Shown in pieces: positions 1 through 9,241 of a stretch of DNA of 64,000 bases (its first letter is position 1; each line of letters starts with the position of its first letter). The DNA is from Coenobita brevimanus (lineage: Eukaryota > Arthropoda > Malacostraca > Decapoda > Coenobitidae), in assembly GCA_032717465.1 (NCBI GenBank), contig CM064667.1, forward strand, positions 4,551,783 to 4,615,782. Reading direction: 5' to 3'. The notes under the pieces are model-generated. The model did no database searches. It was not told the DNA's origin and saw only the letters and a program-made list of their open reading frames with translations. Both the position numbers and the translations under genes were made by a program.

Positions 1-3000
1 GTAACTCCTCCAAATGAGCAAACGCAGATTGAATTAGCTAAGTTACAGCTAGCCCTGCAGGAGGCTCGTGTGAAGGAAGCTGAATTTCAAGCACGTGCTA
101 AGGAGGCTGATGTTAAAGAGGCTGAGTTTCACGCACAAGTTGAACTTGCTAGGATTCAGGCAGACCATGAGTATCGCATGAAACAAGGTGGAACTGGATC
201 ATCTAGCTCTGATGATTTTGATGTGGCTAAAAATGTTAAACTTGTCCCTCCTTTTAATGAATCTGATTTATCAAAGTATTTTCAGTTGTTTGAGAGGGTA
301 GCTACAGGTTTTAATTGGCCCAAAAAGTATTTGCCAGTACTCCTTCAAACTGTTCTCACCGGTAAAGCTCAAGTAACTTATGCATCTTTGCCTCAGGATC
401 AGTCTGATAATTATGATGTAGTTAAGAGCTTGATTTTTAAGGCCTATGAGCTTGTTCCTGAAGCTTATAGAGTAAAATTTAGGACAACTTACAAGCAAGA
501 TAAGCAATCCCATGTTGAGTATGCAAAAATCAAAGAAGATCTGTTAGAGCAGTGGTTAAATTCTAAGAATGTGGATTCTGATTTTGGTAAATTTAAGCAG
601 ATGATTTTGCTGGAGGACTTCAAGAGGTGTATTTATAAAGATGTAAGCCTATATCTTGATGAGAAAAGAATAGATAATTTGTCTGATGCTGCAATTTTAG
701 CTGATGAATATGTTCTCACTCACAAGAGATATTCTAAAGAAAAAGGGAAAGCTGAGAGTAAGTACGTTGCCTCTACTCAGAGTACAGGTAACAAGAAAGA
801 GAATAAAGATGATGTTTCTCAGGAAGTAAATACCAGCCTTACCTCTAGATTTCAGAAAAGTAAATGTACTTATTGTAGTAAGCTTGGTCATACTACAGAG
901 AAATGTTTCAGGAGACAGCGTGATGTGAACAAAAAGGAGTCTTTAAATATTCATTCAATTGGTCTAGTGTCCACCCTTGAGAGTCCCCAGAATTCTTTAA
1001 CTGAGTTAACTGAACCTGCTTTGAGGGGTAACTTAAATTCTCATGATGGAGCTCCTCTTTTGAGCAGTAACGTGGGTGACACTCTCAAGAGTTCATGTGC
1101 TAATTTCCTGTCTGATGGTTTTGTCAGTCCTCTGGACAGTAATGACAGGAAATCAGTTAAAATATATCGTGATACAGGTGCCTGCCAATCCCTTATGCTG
1201 ACCAGTGTTCTAGGCTCTAATGTTAATTCCTCTGATGAAACTGTAATCTTACAAGGTGTAGGGAATAATTACTTCTCTGTCCCTCTGTGCAGAGTGAATT
1301 TAGAGTCTGGTTTTGCTAATGGTTCCGTTATGGTTGGGTTGGTTGAGACACTCCCAATGTCAGGTGTAACTTTCTTACTTGGAAATGATATTGGTGGAAG
1401 TCAAGTGTGTCCAGCTCCTCAGTTGTCTAGTGAGCCAGTGGCCGCGACCCAGGACTGTTATGTCCCTGATGTGTTCCCTGCATGTGCTGTCACTAGGGCT
1501 AAGTCTAAAGTTACTGGTGATTTAGAGGATAATGATGATGATGATGTTATCCTAGCTGACACTTTTCTTGCTAATTTGGACCACTCACCAAATGAGGCAG
1601 TACCCCGTACTGTTGATAATTTGTCTCGTCAAGAGTTGGTTGAGTTGCAGGTTGCTGACCCTGAGTTGAAAGGTCTAGCTAACTCTGCTTACAGTGAAGA
1701 AGAGTCAGCCGGTGCTTCTACTTGTTATTATGTAAAGTCAGGAGTACTTATGAGGAAATGGAGACCCCCAACAGCATCAGCCGACTGTGAATGGGAGGTT
1801 GTACATCAAGTTGTCATCCCTCGTGTTTGTAGGCAGGATATCTTTAGAGTGGCTCATGATTCCAGTTTGACAGGACACCTTGGAGTGAGGAAGACTGTGG
1901 CACGCATTTTGAAACACTTCTACTGGCCAGGTATCTTCAGGGATGTTTCCTGGTATTGTAAGTCTTGTCACACCTGTCAAGTTGTGGGGAAGTGTAATCA
2001 GGCCGAAAAGGTTGCACCTCTAGTTCCCATTCCTCCATTTGAGGCGCCTTTCACCCGTGTGTTGGTGGATATTGTGGACCCTCTTCCTAAGACTTCTTCA
2101 GGATTATCTTATGTGTTGACCCTGATTGATATGGCTACTCGTTATCCTGAAGCCATTCCACTTAGAAATATCTCAGCAAAGAACGTGGTTAAGGAAATGC
2201 TAGGGTTCTTCACAAAGTTTGGTCTGCCCAAGGAGGTACAGTCAGACCGGGGAAGTAATTTCATGTCGAATGTTTTCAAGCAGTCTCTGAAAGAGTTGGG
2301 CATCACCCAGATCACGTCTTCAGCTTACCATCCCCAGACCCAAGGAGCGTTGGAGAGATATCATCAAACACTCAAATCGATGCTCAAGAAATACTGTTTG
2401 GAACATCAGAAAGACTGGGATAAAGGTCTTCCATTCGTTGTATTTGCTGCAAGAGAATCTCCAAATGAATCACTGGGCTTCTCACCTTTTGAACTACTGT
2501 TTGGTCATGAAGTAAGAGGACCCCTTAAGCTACTCAAGGAATGCTGGCTGTCGGAGGAAGATGACGTCAACCTGCTGGAGTATGTGATGAAGTTCAAAGA
2601 ACGGCTGTCCACTGCTTTACAGTTGGCGAGAGAGAATTTAGGAGCTGCTCAGGAGAAGATGAAGACTTGGTATGATAAGAAGTCCAGGTTACGCCACTTT
2701 CAGCCAGGAGATCAGGTTTTGATTCTGCTACCAGTTTATAGGCAACCTCTTCAAGCCAAGTTTAGTGGTCCTTATTTCGTGGAGAAGAAACTCAGTGATG
2801 TCAACTATGTCATCGCCACACCAGATCGTAGAAAGAACAAGCAACTATGTCACATCAACATGTTAAATTTATATCACAGGCGGGACGAAAATAATCCAGT
2901 CTGCACTATAGCTGTTCCACCCGAGTCTGCAAGTGAAGCTCTCCCATGCAGTATGAGCCTGAGTGATAGTTTGGGGAAGAATCCTGATATCATGAATGAT

Positions 3001-4395
3001 CTCCAGACTAAGCTTTTTCATCTACCTCCCGAGGAAAGGCAGGAGTTTTCGGCATTACTGCAGGAGTACCCGCAAGTGTTCCGTGCCACTCCAGAAAGAA
3101 CCACTCTTTTGATGCATGATGTCGATGTTGGAGACGCAAAGCCAATTAAATTGCCTCCTTACCATGTGAACCTGGTGAAAGTTCCTCTCATCCAGAAGGA
3201 GTTTGGCTACCTGTTGGAGCACAAGATGATTGAGCCCTGTCAGAGCGAGTGGAGTTCTCCTGTCACTTTAGTCTCTAAGCCAGGTGGGTCACAGCGGCTT
3301 TGCATCGACTACAGACGTGTTAATCAGATCACCAAAACAGACACTTACCCTCTCCCTCGGGTGGAAGATTGCATAGAAAGGATCGGAAAGGCTAGGTACA
3401 TAAGTAAGTTTGATTTGTTAAAGGGATACTGGCAAGTACCTATGACTGAACGTGCTAGGGAGATCTCATGTTTTGTAACACTAGGAAAGACTTTTGCATG
3501 TTCTGTAATGCCATATGGTATGAAGAATGCACCAGCCACATTTCAGAAGCTCATGAATGTTGTAACAGAGGGTTTGGCAGGGTGTGTTGTTTATATTGAT
3601 GATGTATTAATCTTCAGTGACAACTGGAAAGATCACCTATGCCATGTCAGTAAATTTCTTGAGCGTTTGGATCAGGCTAACCTTGTAGCTAATTTATCAA
3701 AGTGTGAGTTTGGTCAAGCTAAAGTTCAGTACCTCGGGTACGTAATTGGTGATGGACATGTTGCAACACCAGCAGCTAAGGTTCAGGTTATAAGTGATCT
3801 TCCCAGACCTAAAAGTAGGAAAGAGCTACAAAGATTTTTGGGAATGGTAGGTTATTACCGGAGATTTGTTCCTAACTTTTCAATTCTTGTATCACCACTT
3901 ACAGACCTACTGAAAAAGGGAGTTAAATTTGTCTGGACCGATAACTGTGAATCCTCTTTCAACAAACTTAAAGCTATCCTATTAAGTCAGCCAGTGCTCG
4001 CTACTCCAAATTTTGCTAAGCCTTTTAAGATGGCTGTTGATGCAAGTGATACAGGAGCTGGGGCTGGTTTGCTGCAAGAGGATGATCAGGGTATTGAACA
4101 CCCTGTATCTTATTACAGTAAGAAGTTCACTCCACCTCAAAAGAACTACTCAACTATTGAGAAAGAGCTTTTGGCCTTGATTTTGGGTTTACAGCATTTT
4201 TCATTTTATTTGTGTTCTGGTTTTGACCCCATAGTCATTTATACCGATCATAACCCACTGAAATTCCTTAGTAAGAATAAAGATAAAAATCAGAGATTGA
4301 CAAGATGGAGTCTACTTCTTCAGGAGTATTCATTAGACATACAACATGTCAAGGGGAAAGAAAATGTTATTGCAGATTGCTTATCTAGAGTTTAG
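1..4395 (+). CDS. Gmr1-like Ty3/gypsy gag-pol polyprotein, 5'-partial, uninterrupted
   Basis: The frame is open from base 1; the true start lies upstream, because intact relatives begin MMSTITTLDEAK about 210 nt earlier. Visible in order are an Ala/Glu-rich coiled-coil-like gag region, a CCHC zinc knuckle (nt 865-906, CX2CX4HX4C), an aspartic protease DTGA (1171-1182), and an integrase with H..H and CX2C (about 1855-1980). The integrase D,D,E residues are at 2068, 2245 and 2353, followed by a GPY/F-type module (about 2760-2830). RT has FDLLKGYW and YIDD (3592-3603). RNase H has VDAS, EKEL and TDHN and ends 62 bp before the 3' LTR. Nothing follows RNase H, so integrase precedes RT. That order with a gypsy-type RT is the hallmark of the Gmr1 group. 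One change near the first catalytic Asp (VDIVDP for VDIVGP) may matter. No frameshift between gag and pol is needed. Confidence 0.93.
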   Translation, partial: VTPPNEQTQIELAKLQLALQEARVKEAEFQARAKEADVKEAEFHAQVELARIQADHEYRMKQGGTGSSSSDDFDVAKNVKLVPPFNESDLSKYFQLFERVATGFNWPKKYLPVLLQTVLTGKAQVTYASLPQDQSDNYDVVKSLIFKAYELVPEAYRVKFRTTYKQDKQSHVEYAKIKEDLLEQWLNSKNVDSDFGKFKQMILLEDFKRCIYKDVSLYLDEKRIDNLSDAAILADEYVLTHKRYSKEKGKAESKYVASTQSTGNKKENKDDVSQEVNTSLTSRFQKSKCTYCSKLGHTTEKCFRRQRDVNKKESLNIHSIGLVSTLESPQNSLTELTEPALRGNLNSHDGAPLLSSNVGDTLKSSCANFLSDGFVSPLDSNDRKSVKIYRDTGACQSLMLTSVLGSNVNSSDETVILQGVGNNYFSVPLCRVNLESGFANGSVMVGLVETLPMSGVTFLLGNDIGGSQVCPAPQLSSEPVAATQDCYVPDVFPACAVTRAKSKVTGDLEDNDDDDVILADTFLANLDHSPNEAVPRTVDNLSRQELVELQVADPELKGLANSAYSEEESAGASTCYYVKSGVLMRKWRPPTASADCEWEVVHQVVIPRVCRQDIFRVAHDSSLTGHLGVRKTVARILKHFYWPGIFRDVSWYCKSCHTCQVVGKCNQAEKVAPLVPIPPFEAPFTRVLVDIVDPLPKTSSGLSYVLTLIDMATRYPEAIPLRNISAKNVVKEMLGFFTKFGLPKEVQSDRGSNFMSNVFKQSLKELGITQITSSAYHPQTQGALERYHQTLKSMLKKYCLEHQKDWDKGLPFVVFAARESPNESLGFSPFELLFGHEVRGPLKLLKECWLSEEDDVNLLEYVMKFKERLSTALQLARENLGAAQEKMKTWYDKKSRLRHFQPGDQVLILLPVYRQPLQAKFSGPYFVEKKLSDVNYVIATPDRRKNKQLCHINMLNLYHRRDENNPVCTIAVPPESASEALPCSMSLSDSLGKNPDIMNDLQTKLFHLPPEERQEFSALLQEYPQVFRATPERTTLLMHDVDVGDAKPIKLPPYHVNLVKVPLIQKEFGYLLEHKMIEPCQSEWSSPVTLVSKPGGSQRLCIDYRRVNQITKTDTYPLPRVEDCIERIGKARYISKFDLLKGYWQVPMTERAREISCFVTLGKTFACSVMPYGMKNAPATFQKLMNVVTEGLAGCVVYIDDVLIFSDNWKDHLCHVSKFLERLDQANLVANLSKCEFGQAKVQYLGYVIGDGHVATPAAKVQVISDLPRPKSRKELQRFLGMVGYYRRFVPNFSILVSPLTDLLKKGVKFVWTDNCESSFNKLKAILLSQPVLATPNFAKPFKMAVDASDTGAGAGLLQEDDQGIEHPVSYYSKKFTPPQKNYSTIEKELLALILGLQHFSFYLCSGFDPIVIYTDHNPLKFLSKNKDKNQRLTRWSLLLQEYSLDIQHVKGKENVIADCLSRV

Positions 4396-4456
4396 ACAGA
4401 TTGTTTTAGAGTAATAAGAAATTTCCTTTGTAAATTTGTTTTTCTTTGTGGGGAGG

Positions 4457-5248
4457 TGTTACATAGCCTATGATTTCATCATCCTTTGTTTAATTTTAAC
4501 GCACAGTATGCTGCATGTTTGATCACGAGCGTGTTCTGCCTCAGTCCCCCCCTTCTACCGTTATAGTAGAGTAATTTGTCCTTTCTGTTGTTCAGAGCAG
4601 GATTCTCAACTCTTTGTCCCCAAGGCTTCATTTGCGCGTCCTTCTTACAAGTTGTATCAAGCTCTGCTGGCCCCTATATAATGAGCTCAGTCTCTGCTTC
4701 ATTACCACTTAGATCTGCTCCTCATTTTGTTCACATCTCTGTCCTCCCCTGTACAGTTATTATTGAGTGCTCAGGAAGTCTCCAACCATCTAGCAGCTGT
4801 GTAATTTGAGTATAACTGTTATTGCATTTTTTCTTGTACTGTATAGCATAAGTTTAATTTGTAGGTCTAGTGAAGTTTTTGTAATTCATGTAAGGTTCTT
4901 GTTGTCAGCAATTATTAATAATAGTTTGTATCTGTAATAATTTATCTTGCATTAACTGAGCATTACCCAGTGTATTTTCATTTTATCAGGGCTGACTTAG
5001 ATAAATTTACTCTTGCTAATTTCGTGTTAATAGAGGCTATTGCAGTTAACCATATATTTAACCTGTTTTTTGCCATTACATTATCCTTATGAGTCCTGAA
5101 TGTTTTGTTGTTAGTTTGAGCATTAAACTTTAACTTGTAATTTTACCTAACTCTTTTATTTTGAACCTGGAACTTTACGGGACAGTAGTGATTTTTAGTA
5201 CTCGTGTTCTCACTTAAAGTGTACATTATCTTTCGCTGTTCCGTAACA
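4457..5248 (+). repeat. 3' LTR of Gmr1-like element, unit 0
   Basis: It begins TGTTACATAG and ends CCGTAACA (inverted repeat TGTTAC/GTAACA). It is preceded by a purine tract GTGGGGAGG at 4448-4456, a good polypurine tract. A TATATAA box is at 4675-4681, and an ATTAAA (about 5122) could serve as poly(A) signal. It is followed directly by GCGT, the target duplication. It carries the 3'-LTR-specific bases seen in every unit, including a 6-bp insertion absent from all 5' LTRs. Confidence 0.92.
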
Positions 5249-5252
5249 GCGT

Positions 5253-6227
5253 GCAATGGGAGATGGTGTTGGGGTGTATCTAGAGGGTGGGTGTGAAAGA
5301 CGTCCTGATCTGGTGGTGGTGTTAGTGAGTGTGGGTGTGGGTGGTGAGGGTGGTTGTGCACGTGGTTGTGGTGAGGGCGTATGGCTGTTAGGGGGGGAGG
5401 CGAGTGGGGATGCGGTGTGGCACGTATAATGAGAATGGTCATGGGGGAGGGGGGGGTGTATAGGTGGTAGGGTGGTGAGTGGTGAGGTCTGAGGAGGTGG
5501 TGGCTTTGGGCGGTGGTGGTGATGTAAGCAGTGGAGGCAGTGTGGTGCGGGAGGTGGTGGGTGGACAGGTGGTAAGGAGGTGAGTTGTGGGTTGTGAGGA
5601 GGTGGCGGTGTCAGGAGGTGGTGGTGTTGTGTTGGGATGGGGTGTGTTGGGGGGTGGGCTGGCCGTTGGTGAGGTGGAGGGTGGGGGTGAGAAGGAGTAG
5701 GAGTAGGAGTGTGGGGGGTACTTCTCGGAAGGGTCAGTATGGACAGGTGTGTGGGAAGAGGTGCGGGGCGGGCGGGTGCGGGGGTGGTCATTGTTGGGTG
5801 GGTGGAAGGGTCGCACGTGTCGATTTCGGTATGTGCTGTGTTGTCCTTGTTGGTCGATGATGACTTGGTAGGGGTTGGGGACTTGAATAATTTTCAAGGG
5901 GCCATTGAATCGGGGGGAGGTCTTGGAGGGGGCGGGCAGGTGTGCAACGACTACAGACTGACCCGGTTTGTATGGGTTGGAGTGATTCGTGTCAGGCGCC
6001 AGGTCTTTTTGAGCGTGTAGGTGGTGGAGGCGGCATTTGAGGTGGTGGAGAGGGTCGGTAGTGGAGGGCCGGGTGGGTGGATGGAGGTGGTGGCGGAGTG
6101 GTAGGAGGAGTGGGTTTTCATCGAAAACTCGTTCTTGTGGTGTGGTCCCGTCTTCTCGTGGGCATGTATTTAAGCCCCATTGGATAATCTTGACGAGGGC
6201 ACGCCAATCATCGTTCCCTGTTTGCAT
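5253..6227 (-). pseudogene. Integrase C-terminus and Pro/His/Thr-rich tail of - strand gypsy pol, unit 0
   Basis: Read on the - strand from 6227, a frame gives the integrase C-terminal part, with NTCPREDGTTPQERVF, RFNGPLKIIQVPNPYQV (a GPY/F-like module) and YRNRHVRPFHPP. It then runs into a very Pro/His/Thr-rich tail. The first frame closes at 5439 and a second frame continues to TRSGRLSHPPSRYTP, a motif common at the C-terminus of gypsy pol. The Gmr1-like element is inserted just beyond this, at 5253. The frame differs from that of the catalytic integrase upstream, with a 20-nt overlap at 6208-6227 in all four units, so a shared frameshift separates them. The tail is low-complexity CCA/CAC repeats that cannot be aligned with confidence by eye. 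Confidence 0.75.
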
Positions 6228-7740
6228 AATGCGTGTTGCGGACCTGGTTCATGAGGGAGCGATGGCTTGTCTCACAGATGCTTTTACCTTGGGGCCAGTA
6301 GGGGGATGATTGAGAGATATGGTATCCAAATATATTCGCCAGTTCTTCCCAGACGTTGCCAGTAAATTCTGGGGCATTATCCGAGTGCAGTGGTTGGGAA
6401 ATACTGAAATAGGGGAAGACATGGCGGGTGAGGGCGTCGGCGACTGATACTGCACTGTGATCCTTGGTGGGGCATGCGATGATAAACTTTGAATACTCAT
6501 CCACGAATGTGATAATGTATTTGTACCCTGCTTTGGGTGTGAGGGGGCCGACGACGTTTAGGGAAAGTAACTGCCAGGGTTTCTGCGCTGTTAATTTTCC
6601 TGAAGGGCCGGGTGTGCGAGTGATGTCCTTTCCTAAAGCACAGGCGCGGCAGGATTGTATGATGTTCTTGGCAATGGTAGATGGGTTAGGTGTCCAGTAC
6701 ATGTCACTAAAGACTTGTAGGAGTTTCTTATTAGTTCCCAGGTGGATGCCATTGTTGGCGTGGAGGTGTAGCATAGTGTCGTGGGCGGTGGTAGGGCTTA
6801 GGATGATATGTCCGTTGGGATCGAACAGGTGCTCGCCGTGTGGGTGGAGTTTGGCGAATGTGTTCGGCCGGATCCAGGTAGGGCGTTGTTTGTTGTGGCA
6901 CATTTGGATTAGGTCTGGTTCTGTTGAAATTGCATTGATTGGTAGACGGGACAGGGCGTCGGCGTTTGTGTGGAGTTTGCCCGGTCGGTATGAGATCTCA
7001 AAATCGTACTCCTTGAGTGTTTCTCGCCATCGTATGAGTTGCGCGTTGGTGGTGTTTGACTGACGTAACCACTGTAGGGATTGGTGGTCCGTAATGACTA
7101 TCACATGGGTGCCTGAGATGTAGGAACGGAAGTAATCGAGGGACCAGATGATTCCCAGGCACTCTCGCTTGGTGGTCACGTAATTTCGTTCTGCAGGGTT
7201 TAAGGTGCGGCTGGCACAGGCGATGATATGCTCGCGGCCGTTTTGCACTTGGGCAAGGACAGCCCCTATGGCAATGAGCGAGACGTCGGTATACAGACGG
7301 AATGGGAGGTTGTAATCTGGGAAAGTGATGATGGGGGCAGAGGTTAGCTTGGACTTGAGAGTGGTGAATGCAGTTTTCCTTGGTTCGGTCCATATGAATG
7401 GTTCGCCTTTTTTTGTTAGGTCATGTAGGGGTTTGGCGATGTCTGCAAATCCTTTGACGAACCGCCTGTAGTATGAAGTTAGGCCTAGGAAGGCTCTAAT
7501 TTCGTGTACGTCGCGAGGTAGGGGAATGTCGGCGATCGCACTTAGTTTTTCTGGGTCAGGGGAGATATCTTCAGCATTAATTAGGTGTCCAAGGAAAGAG
7601 ACTGATCTCTCGGCCAAGACGCACTTTGTTGGTTTAAGTTTGAGCCCTGCCTGGCGGATGCGTTGGAAAACTTGTATGAAGCGATGGAGGTGGTCGGGCC
7701 AGGTGTGACAGAAAACAATGACGTCGTCTAGGTACGCCAA
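6208..7740 (-). pseudogene. RT (C-half), RNase H and integrase core of - strand gypsy element, unit 0
   Basis: This 510-codon frame has the RT catalytic box AYLDDVIVF at its start, then the FLGHLI and SYYRRFVKGF regions of the RT thumb/connection. RNase H has LYTDVS, KRECLGIIW, VITDHQSLQWL and NADALSRL. Integrase has a zinc region HANNGIHLG ... CRAC, D2 in LHSDNAPEF and E in SICETSHRSL. The first integrase catalytic Asp is Asn in this copy (LSLNVVGPL, against LSLDVV in unit 1). A stop replaces Glu just upstream (TW-stop-TC, about 7747) where unit 1 reads TWETC. The order RT-RH-IN is classical Ty3/gypsy. The frame is shifted against the RT N-terminal part, so the copy is inactive. Confidence 0.9.
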
Positions 7741-7778
7741 ACAAGTCTACCAGGTTAGTCCGCTGAGAACTGACTCCA

Positions 7779-8474
7779 TCAGGCGGGAGAATGTGGCAGG
7801 GGCGTTGCAGAGTCCAAAGGGAAGAACGTTGAATTCGTAATGCTTGAGAAGACGGTCTTGTGTTTGTCGTCTGGGTGGACAGGGACTTGCCAATAGCCTG
7901 ATTGCAGGACTAGGGTAGAGAACCAAGTCGACCCGTGTAGGGAGTCAAGCGAGTCATCAATCCTGGGTAGGGGCGTAGCGTCTTTGATAGTAACGTCGTT
8001 CACTCTGCGGTAATCGACGCAAAAGCGCATGGTCCCGTCTTTCTTTCGCACGAGTACAACAGGTGAGGACCACGGGTTAGTGGAGTTGGAGATAACGCCG
8101 GCATCAAGCATATCCTGGGCCTGCCGGCCTTCTTCTGCCCGTTGTTTCGGATTTTTTCGTCGTGATGGTTGGCGAATTGGAGGTCCAGTTGTGTGTATCT
8201 CGTGGCTGAGATAAGTTGTGTGGCCAAGGTCTGTTGGGCCGGAGGAGAATAGGTCCTGAAAGTCCTGGAGGAGTTGTCGGAGGCTGTTGGTTTGGGAAGG
8301 GGATAGATGTGATGGTAAGTAGGGGAGAGTGGGACGATCGGGGGGTGGTAATTGGCATGGTTCGGGTTCTTCCGTGTCGCCAATGATGAGCCCTCGTGGT
8401 AGGGTTAGTGGTGTTGTGGCGAGGTTTGCAATACGGATTTCATTGGCATGTGGGGGAAGGAAGGTGGGTGACAC
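7779..8474 (-). pseudogene. PR-RT linker and N-terminal RT of - strand gypsy element, unit 0
   Basis: The frame carries a linker (PTFLPPHANEIRIANL, LPRGLIIGDTEEPEP) typical of the region between protease and RT. RT motifs follow: VVLVRKKDGTMRFCVDYRRVN, then SGYWQVPVHPDDK. The catalytic Asp of the LDLQSGYW motif is Val here (codon at 7908-7910; Asp is kept only in unit 1). The frame is lost after FSSITNS, and the expected continuation HYEFNVLPFGLCNAPATF lies in another frame. That is a one-base lesion near 7850 shared by all units. Confidence 0.88.
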
Positions 8475-8541
8475 TAAACAGGAGGAGAGTGGTCCAGTGG
8501 GTATGGATGGTGAAAAAAGAACGGAGGTACCTGAAGGTCTG

Positions 8542-9210
8542 TTAAGTTTTACCCAAGCTTCGTGGTGGGGTGGAATGGTGATTGAGGAAGCGATAGTGGC
8601 AGGAAAAGATGGGGAGGGGTCCAGAAGATGTGTAGTGGGGGTGGTGATGGAGGGGGATGAAGTGAGGCGTTGAGTGAGGTTGGGTTGGGGTCATATGTAC
8701 AGGTGGGTTGGGACAGGTGAGTGTCCGGGGAGTGTGTGTGTCTGAGTGGTATGGGGAAGGTGGTGGTATTCTTCTTTTTTTTCTTCCAGATTTTTTTTTC
8801 TTGTTAATTGATGCACGGTTGGGGCGGGCTGGACTGAAGTGGAGGCGGCACTGATGACAGTCAATTGTCGTGTGAAGTTTTTGGAGGAGGTCCAGCCGAA
8901 GATATCCATCATATTGATTACAGGTGGAATCGAATATGATGAATTGGTGGTTGGTGGATACTCGTTGGTGAGTGTTGGTTTGAAGGGCCCATGTTTCCCC
9001 ACGGATGGGTAGGGGGCCATCCCTCGCATCGATGAGGTTGGCTGAAGTGGGGAGAAGGGGGCCGAAGGCAGAGGTGTGGCGGGAGTAGAAGTGGGAGTAG
9101 AGGCACGACCTGGCTGCTCCCGTATCTACCAGTAATCGTGCCTTGACCCTGTTCAGCCAAATCTTGTTGTAGACTGGGGGTCTGTAGCTGTGTGAGGTGG
9201 CCCCCGCCAC
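8542..9210 (-). pseudogene. Aspartic protease region of - strand gypsy pol, unit 0
   Basis: The catalytic motif is LLVDTGAARSC, followed by a retroviral-type protease core of about 100 residues and a second-half motif YDGYLRLDLLQKL (YLGLDLL in units 1-3). A lysine/arginine stretch KKKKSGRKKRR follows; on the + strand it looks like a polypyrimidine tract at 8780-8815. The rest is Pro/His/Thr-rich linker. The listed 5' end is a GTG; the frame is open further upstream to the gag stop and is in -1 phase to gag, so the protein probably starts by frameshifting rather than at this codon. The frame closes at 8542 while the RT linker continues in another phase, implying a further shared frameshift in the repetitive linker. 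Fragment of a dead element. Confidence 0.82.
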
Positions 9211-9241
9211 TGTGGGAAGGTGCGGGGGCGGCCCTAAAAAT
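9200..9241 (-). promoter_or_regulatory. Predicted gag-pol -1 ribosomal frameshift signal, unit 0
   Basis: On the - strand gag ends GAT TTT TAG. Slipping back one base on the T-run reads TTT TTA GGG and enters the protease frame. Five bases further lies an 8-bp GC stem (GCCCCCGC with GCGGGGGC, 14-base loop), which can extend with a bulge. The T-run, A, GGG arrangement and the stem spacing resemble known retroviral sites. The same arrangement stands at the gag end of units 1 and 2 (stops at 23538 and 37842). In unit 3 (52173) the stem is altered but partly re-paired. Not tested; folding was done by eye. Confidence 0.55.

Noticed and set aside
4576..4809. 77-codon frame inside the Gmr1-like LTR, present in all LTR copies
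   Set aside because: No ATG at the stated start, no recognised domain. It recurs only because the LTRs are copies.
6464..7063. Plus-strand 199-codon frame opposite - strand RNase H/integrase (repeated at 20768 and 35072)
   Set aside because: It is antisense to clear RNase H and integrase coding sequence with catalytic motifs; no motif of its own.
8780..8815. Polypyrimidine tract followed by CAG as a 3' splice site on the + strand
   Set aside because: It is the complement of the lysine/arginine codons of the - strand protease region; there is no + strand gene around it.
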